From Liolophura sinensis (lineage: Eukaryota > Mollusca > Polyplacophora > Chitonida > Chitonidae), in NCBI RefSeq assembly GCF_032854445.1, contig NC_088306.1:13633386-13697385 (forward strand): a stretch of 64,000 nt of DNA. Reading direction: 5' to 3'. The notes beneath the pieces were generated by a model. It made no database searches. It was not told where the DNA came from and saw only the letters and a list, made by a program, of their open reading frames with translations. Position numbers and translations under genes: made by a program. Of this stretch, positions 25,201 through 49,105 are shown in pieces (position 1 is the first letter of the stretch; every line of letters starts with the position of its first letter).

Positions 25201-26306
25201 ATTGTAATGCATCTCTGGTCTTTACATGTCTGCAGAAATGGGTTGGGATGCATCTCTAGTCATTACATGTCAGCAGAAAAAGGTTGGGATGCATACCTGG
25301 TCTTTACATACCAGCAGAAAAGGGACTGGAATGCATCTCTGGTCTTTGCATGTCAGTAGAAAGCAGATGGGGTGCATCTCTTGTCTTTAAACGTCAGTAT
25401 AAAGGGATTCGCATGCATCACTGGTCTTTACATGTTAGTAGAAATGGATTGGGATGCACCTCTAGTATTTACATGTCAGCAGAAAGGGATTGGAATGCAT
25501 CTCTGGTCATTAAATGTCAGGAGAAAAGGGTTGGGATGCATCTCTGGTTTTTACATATCAGTGGGAAGGGATAGGGATGTATCTCTGGTCTTAACATGTC
25601 GGTGGAAAGGGGTTGGGATGCATTTCTGGTCTTTACATGTCAGTAGAAAGGGGCTGGAATGTATCTCTGGTCTTTACATGGCAGCAGAAAGGGATTGGAA
25701 TGCATTTCTGGTCTTTACATGCCAGCAAAAAATGACTGAAATGGATCTCTAATCTTCATATGCGGACAGAAAGGGATGGGAGTGCATGTAGTTTTTACAT
25801 GTCAGTAGAAAGAGTTTGGGACGCATCTCTGGTCTTTACATGTCAGTAGAAAGGAGTTGGGATGCATCTCTGGTTTTTACATGTCAGTCGAAACGGATTA
25901 AAATGCATCTCTCGTCTTTACATCTCAGTAGAAAAAGGTTGGGATGCATATGTGGTCATGAAATGTCAGCAGAAAGGAGTCGGAATGCATCTCTGGACAT
26001 TACATGTCAGTAGAAAGGGGTTGGGATGCACATCTGGGTTTTACATGTCAGTAAAAAAAGGGTTGGGATGCATATGTGGTCTTTACATGTCAACTGAAAG
26101 GGGTAGGAAAACAGTTCTGGTCATTACATGTCAGTAGAAAGAAAATATAAATTAAAACATCAATTTATGAAACATAGATTGTACTTACATATTGGCCTCT
26201 GATCATTACATGTCAGCAGAAAGAGGTTGGGATGCGTCTCTGCCTTTTACATGTCAGAAGAAACTGATTGGAATTCATCTCTGGTATTTACTATGTCAGC
26301 AGAAAG
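22210..26306 (+). repeat. 41 bp satellite array, left part (about 100 units)
   Basis: The unit is roughly TGCATCTCTGGTCTTTACATG followed by TCAGCAGAAAGGGGTTGGGA. The start of CTGGTCTTTACATG falls at 22282, 22323 and 22364, an exact 41 bp step; elsewhere units vary by one to three bases. Each unit has two 6 bp palindromes, ATGCAT and ACATGT. Because 41 is not a multiple of 3 and the unit lacks a stop in any forward frame, long overlapping frames appear with a 41-residue period. A variant AT-rich block (containing ACATAGATTGTAC or a near match) occurs near 23780, 25020 and 26160, suggesting higher-order units of about 1.1-1.25 kb. There is no evidence of a protein product. Confidence 0.95.
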
Positions 26307-27784
26307 CGAGTCCTTCCGGTAGACAGGATTCAGGGTTTGATGTGACCAAATACATTCGGTTAGTTTCATCCTTTCAGGAAAAAGAGGTGGATAAATATTT
26401 TCTGCACTTTGAGAAAATTGCAAATAGTTTGAAGTGGCCTAAAGAGTTCTGGACTATGTTATTACAGAGAGTGCTAATTGGAAAGGCCAGGGAAATTTAC
26501 ACTCAGTTAAGTGTAGAGAATGCTTCCAATTATGACTATGTGAAAGAGGTAATTTTGAAGGGTTATGAATTGGTGCCTGAAGCTTACCGCCTGAAAATTC
26601 GTAACTATGAAAAAGGTAGAGATCAGACATACGTTGAGTTTGGTCGAGCTAAGGAGCAGTTGTTTGATCGCTGGTGTGCAGCCAAGAAAATAGGCTAGGG
26701 TTTTGAAAGTTTGCGTCAGCTTGTGCTGGTAGAAGATTTCAAGCGTTGTATTCATAATGATGTAAAGGTGTTCATTGATGAGCAGAAGGCGAGTACACTT
26801 GAAGAGGCAGCCAGTTTAGCTGATGATTATTCCTTGACACATAAGGTTACATATACGGGTAAGCCATTTGATTCATTTACACGTAGAAATACCCAGTCAC
26901 ATGCAACAGGTAGAGGTAGCTCTACACAGAAGAGTTCTACACCAGTCTCCAGTGGTTCTACAGCTCATGGTTCACGTAGTTCAGATTGGAATGGTAGTCC
27001 TCGAAATAGGGTCACTTGTAATTTTTGCAAGCGGGGAGGTCACGTGATGAGTGAATGTTACAAGTTGAAAAGGAGACGGGAAGTTCAGAATGAGTCTAAG
27101 CCCACAGGTCTTTGTGTTACAATGCACAAAACATTGCCGGAAGTTACATCAGCAGTTAAAAGCAGATCTGAGTTAGCTGATACGGGATTGGATAAGATTC
27201 CCAAATGCTCTATGGATAGCTTCGCTCCGTTTATCAATTCTGGCTCAATGTCGCTTAGAAGCGACATGTCTTGTGCTACCCCTATAAAGATGTTAAGGTA
27301 TACTGGGGCATCTCAGTCTCTGTTGTTGATTAATACTCTGCCCTTTTCTGAAGAGTCATACTCTGGGGTTCGTGCCCTTATTAGAGGTGTAAAATCTAGT
27401 GAGTTTGTCAGTGTTCCCCTTCATGATATTTATTTGTCATCAGATTTGATATCTGGACCTGTCAGGGTAGACATTAAGCCTTCATTACCTTTTGAGGGTA
27501 TTCATTTGTTGTTGGGAAATGACTTTGCACATGATAAAGTTACTGTTGATCCCTTAATGGTTGATAAGCCTTCTCTGAATTCAGTCACAGAGCCAGTTGA
27601 AAGCGAGATAGCGGGTTTATATCCGTCCTGTGTTGTTACAAGAGCTATGTCTAGAAAAGTCAGTACAGACCAGGGTAGTACTGTTGATTTGAGCGAGACT
27701 TTTCTCAACAACATGTTGGATGGAGATTCTTCCAAATTAGACAGCCAGCAGGAAGTAGATACTAATTCTGTTAGTGCTGATTAG
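26307..27784 (+). pseudogene. gag (SCAN-like capsid, CCHC knuckle) and aspartic protease
   Basis: The frame continues without a break from satellite sequence, so the true gag start is lost. The capsid part (26310-26860) contains a YRLKIRNY element and, after a TAG stop at 26696-26698, a LRQLVLVEDFKRC helix and an EEAASLADDY helix. This matches the layout of SCAN domains, which are known to derive from Gmr1-type gag. A single zinc knuckle of the C-x2-C-x4-H-x4-C form starts at about 27017. The protease core at about 27290 reads LRYTGAS where L-x-D-T/S-G-A is required: the catalytic Asp codon is Tyr (27299-27301). The C-terminal protease strand LLLGNDF (about 27508) remains. The frame ends in TAG at 27782-27784. 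Confidence 0.88.
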
Positions 27785-29041
27785 CCATTTTGTAGGACTG
27801 AGTTGATTGCTGAACAACACAATGATCCAAGTATTTCTTGCTTGTTTAATGATGCAGCTAAAGATTCTTTACCTGACCCATGCTACTACTATGTCAAGTC
27901 TGGCATATTGATGCGGCAGTGGAGGCCTCCCGATGTTTCGTTGGAGGAGGAATGGGCAGTTAAGCATCAGGTAGTTGTGCCCAAGTCTTATCGTAAAGAC
28001 ATACTGACCATAGCGCATGAAACGCCGTTAGCAGGTCATTTAGGGGTTAGTAAGACCTATCATAAGATTCTCAGTCATTTTTATTGGCCAGGAATAAGGA
28101 AAGATGTTACTGAATTTTGCAGGTCTTGTCTTGCATGTCAGTTAGTGGGGAAACCTAATCAGATAACCCCCAAGGCAGCCTTGAGGCCTATTCCTGCAAT
28201 TGGTGAGCCATTCAGTAGAATCTTAATAGATTGTGTTGGTGCGCTACCTAAGACAAAGTCTGGAAATCAGTATATTTTAACTATAATGTGTACTTCAACT
28301 CGTTTCCCTGAGGCAATTCCACTAAGGAATATTACTGCCAAGACTGTAATTAAGGCTTTAGTTAAGTTCTTCACCATGTTTGGTCTGCCTAAGTCAGTGC
28401 AGTCAGACCAGGGTTCAAATTTCATGTCTGGTGTGTTCCAACAAGTTATGCATGAGCTAGGTATTAGCCAGTATAAGCCCTCAGCTTATCACCCACAAAG
28501 TCAAGGAACACTAGAGAGATTCCATCAGACACTGAAAAGTATGATAAGAACTTACTGCTTTGAGACAGCGAAAGATTGGGACGAGGGTGTACCTTTGTTA
28601 ATGTTTGCTGTAAGAGAGTCTGTACAAGAGTCACTTGGATTTAGTCCATTTGAGCTTGTGTTTGGCCATACTGTGCGTTGTCCACTACAGTTGTTCAAGG
28701 AAAAGTTTGTGTCTGGTGATAGTGACAATGTTAACCTATTACAGTATGTGTCAATTTTTTGTACTAAGCTCAACAGAGGATGTGAGTTAGCCAGAGAGAA
28801 TCTTACAGCTTCTCAGAAGAGTATGAAAACTAAGTATGACAAAGAGACAGTAAGACGCAGATTTGAAGTTGGTCAGAAGGTATTGGCCTTACTTCCAGTT
28901 AGTGGTAAGCCACTTGAAGCTCGTTATTTTGGACCTTATGTATTAGACAAGAGGCTAAGTGATCTTAATCATATTATTTTCACTCCTGATCGGCGCAAAT
29001 CTAGACAACTTTGTCACATTAACATGCTAAACCATATGTAG
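27785..29041 (+). pseudogene. Integrase of the Gmr1-like element
   Basis: About 412 codons lie in the same frame as the protease, directly after a TAG. The N-terminal zinc-binding domain shows HETPLAGHLG followed by CRSCLAC (HHCC). The catalytic core keeps all three acidic residues: Asp in LIDCVGALPK, Asp in SDQGSNF and Glu in SQGTLERFHQ. A C-terminal segment with VLALLPVSGKPLEARYFGPY resembles the GPY/F module of Ty3/Gypsy integrases. The catalytic residues look intact, but the reading frame ends at 29039-29041 just before the region that should join the RT. It needs reverse transcriptase only as a neighbour; in typical Ty3/Gypsy elements it would lie after RNase H. Confidence 0.93.
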
Positions 29042-30555
29042 ACAGAGATAGCACTGATCTCAATGTTGTACATCCTAGTGGAGTTGTTACCTCCAACTTA
29101 GGCCCTGATTCAGCTGTTAGGGACGATCAAGATTTTGACTTAAGGTTCCGGTCAGCCAAACTCCAGAATTCAAGTATTCTTGAAGACATTGATTCTGTGT
29201 TGGGTCATCTGGAATATCAGCAACGCCAGCAGTTGAAGGATTTGGTTCGTCGATATGAACATTTGTTCTCTGATGTTCCAACCAGGACTGATTCCAAACC
29301 GATTAAACAGCACCCATACAGACTGAACCCAACTAAAACTGAATACTTGAGAAAAGAAGTTCAGTATTTACTAGAAAATGATCTGGTCGAGCCCAGTAAC
29401 AGTAACTGGAGTTCACCTTGTATTCTTGTGCCAAAGCCAGATGAGACTTACCGTATGTGTACAGACTATCGCAAAGTGAATGCCGTCACTAAAGCGGACA
29501 ACTTTCCCATTCCAAGGATTGACGACTGTATCGATGCCGTGGGAAAGTCCAACGTTGTCTCCAAGTTTGACCTATTGAAAGGATTTTGGCAAGTACCGCT
29601 CACGCAGCGCGCTCGTGAAGTGTCAGCGTTTGCTACCCCAGATGGTTTATACCAGTACAAAGTCATGCCCTTGGGGATGAAGAACAGCCCTACCACCTTT
29701 CAACGACTTGTGAACAACGTTACATCAGGCCGTAAAGGGTGTCGTGTTTACATCGACGATGTAATTATATTCAGCGACACTTGGGAGGAACATTTAACTA
29801 TCATGGAGGCATTATTTGCGAGACTGTCCCAAGCCAATCTTACAGTAAATTTGGCCAAGTGTAAGTTTGGTTGTGCTTTTGTCACATATCTAGGGCATGT
29901 TGTCGGACAGGGTCAGGTAAAACCTGTTAATTCTAAAATCAGTGCTATCTCTTCTTTTCCAGTGCCAAGTTGTAAGAGAGAATTAAAGCGTTTTTGGGGC
30001 ATGGCAGGTTATTATCGTAAGTTCTGTTGGAACTTTTCATTTGTTAGTGAGCCACTAACTCAGCTGTTAAAGAAAGGTGCTAAATTCTTGTGGTCCATTG
30101 AGTGTCAGAGATCTTTTGATAGATTAAAGGCCATGCTAAGCAGCGGCCCCATACTTGTAGCACCTGATTTTAATTTACCATTTAAGCTAGCTGTTGATGC
30201 TAGTGATATATCTGCTGGGGCAGTTTTGTTACAAGAAAGTGAAACAGATCACGTTGATCACCCTGTATGTTTTTTCTCTCGCAAATTTGACAAGTGCCAG
30301 AGAAATTATTCGACAATAGAAAAGGAGTGTCTGTCCTTGATTCTAGCATTACAGCATTTTGAAGTATATGCGACCTCGTCAAGTTACCCCATTGTTGTGT
30401 ATACAGATCACAATCCCTTGACCTTCTTGCACAAACTAAAAGGTAAAAACCGAAGATTGTTACGGTGGAGTTTGCTTTTGCAAGAATTTAATCTAGAGAT
30501 TAGACACATAAAAGGGAAAGATAATGTGATTGCTGATTGTTTGTCACGTGTCTAG
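29041..30555 (+). pseudogene. Reverse transcriptase and RNase H of the Gmr1-like element
   Basis: This frame is open from about 29041, one base out of step with the integrase, to a stop at 30553-30555. RT motifs are intact: SSPCILVPKPD, R-M-C-T-D-Y-R, SKFDLLKGFWQVPL, the MPLGMKNSPTTFQR block and the YIDDV active site. RNase H follows, with its acidic residues in LAVDAS, TIEKECL and VYTDHNPL and the usual KGKDNVIADCLSR ending. It reads as a normal Ty3/Gypsy RT-RH in sequence but lies last in pol, with only the polypurine tract and LTR after it. The domain itself has no visible break. Expression as a polyprotein is prevented by the upstream lesions. Confidence 0.95.
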
Positions 30556-30654
30556 TTGGTTTTCTGCAGCTTTGTTTTTAAAGACTGTGGTAAACGTTAT
30601 TATTATTCATGATTATGAATATGTTAAAGAAAGTTTTATGCAAAACTTTCTTTC

Positions 30655-30669
30655 CCTGAAGGGTGGGGG
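30655..30669 (+). promoter_or_regulatory. Polypurine tract
   Basis: CTGAAGGGTGGGGG lies immediately 5' of the TGTTATG that starts the LTR. This is where the plus-strand primer of an LTR element is expected. Confidence 0.75.
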
Positions 30670-31499
30670 TGTTATGTATGACTATTTAACGTTTTCATGT
30701 ACTGTTAGTCTGCGGACCTTTGTGAAAGCATAACAGGCCCTGTTATATGTGTACAGCGCGGACCGGATCGAAAGCACCTTGTTCAATGCTTCGTTTATTT
30801 TATTGGCTGTTAATTCTGTGTTTAAGAATAGTTGAATCTACCTGGAACGTATATAAGCCGTGTTTTCTGTGCAGAGAGGAGGTTTTTTTGCTGCATCCAC
30901 TGGGAGCCAGGAGAGTGTGCGACGCTCTCGTATCGAGTCCATTATATTGATATGAGCTGGTGAGGCCAGTTTCGTTTGGGAGGACAGATTTCTATGCCGG
31001 CACCGTTTGTGTACCACAGTTGTACCGATGTCTGGTTTAAGTGAATTTCTGCGGAAGTCACGTTTATTGGTGTTCGGATCTTTATTATGATTATACAGTG
31101 TTGACTGTGTAATTTGTTTAACACGCTGACCTCACCTGACCGACAAGGTCGTCACGGACTCTAAACTGAAGTTTTCAGTTTTGCAAAGGACGTTCGTTCT
31201 GCCACAAGGTGACATTACTCTACGTCTCTGAACGGCTCGTTTGTGAGTTTCTGCGGGAGCTGTGACTGTTCTAAAGTGGATTATACCTCCATGCCTGGAT
31301 TTACCCTGTGTTGTGCTCTGCGAGTGTGACGTCATTCAAAGGCTTGACTGTTCCAGTTCTGTGTAACCTGTGTACTGTGTTCGCGTTCGCTAACCTAGCG
31401 AAGTACCTGACCTGATACATTTTATATACAAAGCATTGTTTACATTGTAATATTGAGTCACTGAGTCTGTTTTCTGTTGCTGTTTTCAATACCGTAACA
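30670..31499 (+). repeat. 3' LTR of the Gmr1-like element (about 830 bp)
   Basis: It begins TGTTATG and ends CCGTAACA, so it has TGTTA/TAACA inverted termini (5'-TG...CA-3'). A TATA box, TATATAA at 30850-30856, suggests a transcription start near 30880 and defines U3 upstream. The sequence after 31499 is 41 bp satellite again. The overlapping 60-67 codon frames here are not genes. There is no second copy before gag to date the insertion. Confidence 0.85.
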
Positions 31500-32495
31500 A
31501 TATCTGGTCATTAAATGTCCGCAGATAGGGGTCAGAATGCATCTTTGATGATTACATGTCAGGCGAAAGATGTTGGAGTGCATCTCTAGTCTTTACATGT
31601 CAGTAGAAAGGGGTTGGGATGCATCTTTGGTCTTTACATGTCAGCAGAAAGAGAATGGAATGCATCTCTGGTCTTTACATGGCAGCAGAAAAGGGATTGG
31701 AATGCATATCTGGTCTTTACATGTAAGTAGAAAGCAGTTGGGATGACTATCTTTTCTTTACATGTCAGTAGAAAGGGGTTGAGATACATCTCTGGTCTTT
31801 GCATGTCAGTAGAATGGTGTTGGGATGCACATCTGGTCTTTACATGTCAGCAGAAATTGGTTGGGATGCTTCTGTTGTTTTTACATTGCAGTAGAAATTG
31901 AATAGAATGTATCTCTTGACATTACATGTCAGCAGAAAGGGTTTGGGATTTATTTCTGGTCTTCTCATGTCAGTAGAAAGGGATTGGAATGCCTCTCTGG
32001 TCATTACATGTAACTAGAAAGGGGTTGGGATTCATCTCTGGTTATTACATGTCAGTAGAAAGAGATTGGAATGTATCTCTGGTCCTTACAAGTGAGCAGA
32101 ATGGGGTTGGGATGGATCTCTGGTCTTTACATGCCAGCAGAAAGTTATTAGAATGCATCTCTGGTCTGTACATGCCAGCAGAAAGGGATTGGATTGCATC
32201 TCTGGTCATTACATGTCAGTATAAAGGGGTTGGGATGCATCTCTGGTCTTTACATGTCAGTAGAAAGGGATTGGAATGCTTGTCCTTTATCTACATGTCA
32301 GTAGAAAATTGTTGTGATGCATATCTGGTCATTATTTGTCAGCAGAAATGGGTTGGAATGCATCTCTGGACTTTACATGTTAGGAGAAAGGGATTGGAAT
32401 GCATCTCTGGTCTTTTCATGTCAGTAGAAAGGGGTTGGGATGCATCTCTGGTCTTTACATGTCAGTAGAGAGGGGCTGGGATGCATCTCTTGTCT
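31500..32495 (+). repeat. 41 bp satellite array, right part (about 24 units)
   Basis: The same unit as at 22210-26306 resumes directly at the LTR edge with ATATCTGGTCATTAAATG. The left array stops just after CAGAAAG, and the right array resumes roughly 10-12 bases further along the unit. This fits insertion into a single satellite unit, with a small loss at the left junction. Confidence 0.93.
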
Positions 32496-32499
32496 TGAA

Positions 32500-33010
32500 C
32501 AAGGATAGAAACGCGCTCTTAAGAGAGAAAGTAAGAAATATTCTCACAGAAAAATTTGTTCGACCACTTTAAAATGTTTTGCAAAAGTGATTATTCTAGT
32601 AAATATCTGTCAATGTGAAAGTTATACTTAAATAATTTGAAATTGTAGTACGGCGTGTAGGGTTTAGTCTTTTTGGCCAGGACTTGAACCTGTAGCCTAT
32701 CTGCTATGGCAAATGGCTAGTCTTGTGATCAGAACGTATAGTGCCCATTTGATTTGTGGAATGACTGTAGTGGTGCTGGAAGCATTCTCGCTCTCTTTTG
32801 TACTGAGAAGTACATAGGTTTATCTGGTAAATAATATGCACGGAAGCGAGTCAACTTTGCTGCGAGACCGCTGGGTTAGGTGTTGTTATACCTCATACAA
32901 GTAGAGTGATGCGTGGTTTCCACTGAAATAATATGTAACACACGGTCACATAATGTTCTCCAAAACATGACCTACAACCATAATGAAATCTTGACTTAAG
33001 TCTAAGATCG
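32500..33010. other. No recognisable gene
   Basis: Unique-looking AT-rich sequence between the satellite and a SINE. No frame or repeat is recognised. Confidence 0.4.
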
Positions 33011-33021
33011 CTTCGTGATCC

Positions 33022-33262
33022 CGTGGTCAGGTGTTTAACGCCGTACTCAAGAATATTTCACTTATACGACGGCGGTCAGCATTGTGGGGGGGGGGGGGGG
33101 AAACCGGGCAAAGGCTGGGGGAAACCCACGACCATCCGCAGGTTGCTGGAAGACCTTCCCACTTACGGCCGGAGGGGAAGCCAGCATGAGCTGGACTTGA
33201 ACTCATGGATCCTGGATCATTACCCTGCGCGAGCGAGCTAACCAACTAAGCCACGGAAGCAC
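33022..33262 (-). mobile_element. SINE family 1, near full length
   Basis: In window order it reads GTGTTTAACGCCGTACTCAAG, AATATTTCACTTATACGACGG, a run of 15 G (33086-33100), AACCCACGACCATCCGCAGG, GAAGCCAGCATGAGCTGGAC, TTGAACTC and CTAACCAACTAAGCCACGGA. The last two blocks are the reverse complement of tRNA-like B and A boxes. It is inserted in minus orientation. The two 72-codon frames over it are not genes. Confidence 0.8.
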
Positions 33263-33885
33263 ACTAACACACTAATAGCACACTATTGCTCACTAACAAT
33301 ACTCACTAATAATGCACATAAGCACAATACCTTACTTACTGATAATTAGGTTTCCAAGCTAAAATCTTGTTCGGACGATTTAAAGAAATAGGTTCTCTGC
33401 AACCTGAACCCACTTTTTACTGAATTAATAAAATACTTTTTGTCAAGACTGGCCCTAAACTGGTCAAAAGGTTAGTCAAAAACAAAACTACTACTCAACT
33501 GTTAACAAATGATATTCCTGTGCGACCAGCTTTTTCCACCATATTGTCAGGTGACAAAAGCAGGTAACAATCTAACTCTTCAGAGAATATCAAAGTTTGT
33601 AATGGGAGTTAAATTCCAATGAAAACCCAAGAAGATGGTCATGTGACGTTAGGTTTTTATGTATTTTTTAATTTTAAAGCTATACAGTTAGGTGCAGTTT
33701 GGACTGCTGAATTAGAATCTGGTTTTGTGATGTTTATGATTTTTCTCCGATGTACAGCTTTCCTGAAAATAGCAGTTTAAGTTAAGATCTGAGGCGTTGG
33801 ATGTGTTTAAAAACTTATTGTATTTAAACGTGACATCATATCCATCAGTGATAATAGCTAAGAGGTGCCTGTGGAAGGTAGACCG

Positions 33886-34085
33886 GCCCCAATGGCAGAT
33901 TTGGTAGAGCGTCCGTTTGGGAGAGGTCGTTCTGTGGTCAATACTGGGTCGAGTCACACCTAAGATTTTAAAATTGGAAGTTGTAACTTCCTTGGTTGGT
34001 GTTCAATATGAAGGGTATAGTGCAACGGCTGGTTGACCCGTATCAGTATAATGGCTTACTTGCCTTCGGTAAGGCGCCTCTGTGT
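33886..34085 (+). mobile_element. SINE family 2, head and centre
   Basis: GATTTGGTAGAGCGTCCG (A-box-like) and ACTGGGTCGAGTCACACC (B-box-like) are followed by TTGGAAGTTGTAACTTCC and GGTTGACCCGTATCAGTATAATGG. It is the same family as 12866-13202 in opposite orientation. It ends in a GTGTGTGCGCGTGTG simple repeat. Confidence 0.7.
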
Positions 34086-34089
34086 GTGC

Positions 34090-34740
34090 GCGTGTGTGTG
34101 TATGTAGTTTGTAGTTTAAATCATTACTTTCTCTTTTGATTTATTAAATTGTTAAACCAACCATTTGAGTGTTTGAGAATGTTACTCTGCTTGACCCAGG
34201 TTAGGCTCGTTATCGGGAATTGATTTTGGCTTATTATACCTTTACCCTAACAGTGTGTTGAACCTTACTTCATATTTTAGCTTTCTTTTACTTAAAAAAA
34301 CCGTGTGTTCAGACCTCCTGAATCCGGTAAAACTGCATAACGTTCAACATTAATTTTCGATTGATAATTTTCAATTATACTGATTTTTTTAATGATGGTC
34401 ACAGATAATGTTCATTTGCAACGCTGCCGGATATTGCCTGGTGATAATGTTCAAGAATAATTGGCATACAGATGTTTGTTTACTATATGTTTATACACTC
34501 CAATGGTCGAGGCTATATTTTGTTTTGACAACATGTTGTCACTTACACGATAACAGCATGTACGTGTAAGAATGTGCAATCTGCTCACTCAAAGCCTTTC
34601 ATAATCCTGTAACGCTCGTATTATTTGTAGACAAATCAGGATGCTGAAATGTTACCATTAAATAACGTTTAATGGGTGACTCGGAGATTATCACGTGATT
34701 TGGTGTCCTCTGGAACATTGGGTAAATATTCCTGAAGTAT
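34090..34740. other. No recognisable gene
   Basis: AT-rich sequence without recognisable frames or repeats. Confidence 0.4.
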
Positions 34741-34744
34741 TCTT

Positions 34745-34820
34745 GACAAAGGGCGTAGAGCATTTGTTAACTATCACACAGTCGTCGTTGCTCTGAGTTT
34801 ACTCCCTCTGCTGTCGTTTT
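34745..34820 (+). repeat. Dispersed repeat family 3 (3' part)
   Basis: TTAACTATCACACAGTCGTCG and TTGCTCTGAGTTTACTCCCTC match the 3' half of copies at 20.1 and 42.7 kb. Confidence 0.4.
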
Positions 34821-35397
34821 TTTTTATATTATCCCTATGTTAAAATGATCAGCGAAATAACGTATGATAAAGGAGACATTTTTCGTCATGACATGTAGTA
34901 CTAGATACTGCCTGTGGCCTTCTGTTCTTACCGGGGACACATCCGGCCAAGAGGACTATATTATATACGGTACTACAGCATGCAAAGGCAATAAATCGTT
35001 CAGCTTTATTCAGGTTTCCCATAAACATTTGAACCTTGTGATGGAAACGACTGTCTATGATACGACTTTACAACGAAAACAAGCTTACAGGCTTTGACGT
35101 GTAAATAATTATAAATTATAACTTCATGTCCCTGCAGTTTGTTTACCTCATGCTCGCAGCAAAATGTGTAAATACTCTACAGCCTACGTCTGTGAGGGTG
35201 TTACGCTCTGCTGACGCTCCACGCATCAGTAATTACAGATTCAGTTTTCTCATTAGCAATTTTTAACATCAAAATTAAAAGCATGACAAAAGTGTATCTA
35301 ACACATGCGCAGGCCACATGGATGAACTTCCTGATGACGAACTGCTGTAGCAGGGTAGAATACCAACTAGATTACAGGTCCTAACTGGTTGGAGGTC

Positions 35398-48576
<13,179 letters not shown>

Positions 48577-49099
48577 CGCTCATGTAAAACCACATTGCAA
48601 ATCTCGGAAGGCTTGAAACTTAAAAAACTTGGTCAAACTTGAAAAAGTTTTTTTTATAACATGAAATGTTCAAAATGAGTCAGATATACTCCCGTGTGTT
48701 CGACTTCACTGCCTTGATTTTTTCTTACTGTGCATTGTTTTTCTCAGATTCTGACAATTAGGTCTTCTGTCATATTATTTTACTTTCTAGACCTGTTCGC
48801 AGTCTTTTATGCTTAAATTTTGTGGAACTTGCCTGATAACCTGAGCTGATTGCAATGATGTTTGTCAACTCTCTAAATGTTGTGTGATTTTGATTCATTT
48901 ATGTTCACGGACAAATCGAAAGAAGGAAAGGATTCTTAATAACTAATAGGACTAGATGATGCTTTGGACGAATGTGCCAAATGCTGCCCAGAAAAATCTT
49001 ATTATATAGAGCGATATTGAACACAGATATACCTAGCAGAAATATTTAACACACCCTACGTACGCTGTACGCATCAAATATTTTGTATACTGAATTCTA

Positions 49100-49105
49100 A
49101 ATAAA
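49100..49105 (+). terminator. Candidate poly(A) signal of the HHIP-like gene
   Basis: AATAAA lies about 525 bp after the TAA stop and is followed within 30 bp by GT-rich sequence (GGGTGGGTTTATTTTC). It is the first canonical hexamer I noticed downstream. The 3' UTR would then be about 0.55 kb. Confidence 0.5.

Larger units (their letters stand above)
26307..31499 (+). mobile_element. Ty3/Gypsy-class LTR retrotransposon, Gmr1-like gene order, 5'-truncated
   Basis: Domains in order are: capsid with SCAN-like region, CCHC knuckle, aspartic protease, integrase, RT, RNase H, polypurine tract, 3' LTR. RT and RNase H are Ty3/Gypsy-type, yet integrase lies upstream of RT, as in Ty1/Copia and in the Gmr1 group of Ty3/Gypsy elements. 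It sits inside the 41 bp satellite: the array stops at 26306 and resumes at 31500. No 5' LTR or primer-binding site precedes gag. Lesions are an in-frame TAG in the capsid (26696-26698), loss of the protease catalytic Asp (27299-27301), an in-frame TAG between protease and integrase (27782-27784) and a one-base frame change between integrase and RT near 29030. It is not autonomous as it stands. Confidence 0.93.

Noticed and set aside
30670-31489. Small frames after RNase H as a possible envelope gene
   Set aside because: They lie within the LTR, which starts about 115 bp after the RNase H stop, leaving no room for another gene.
33030-33262. tRNA gene at the SINE head
   Set aside because: A and B boxes are present but the cloverleaf is not maintained, and the same head occurs in several SINE copies.
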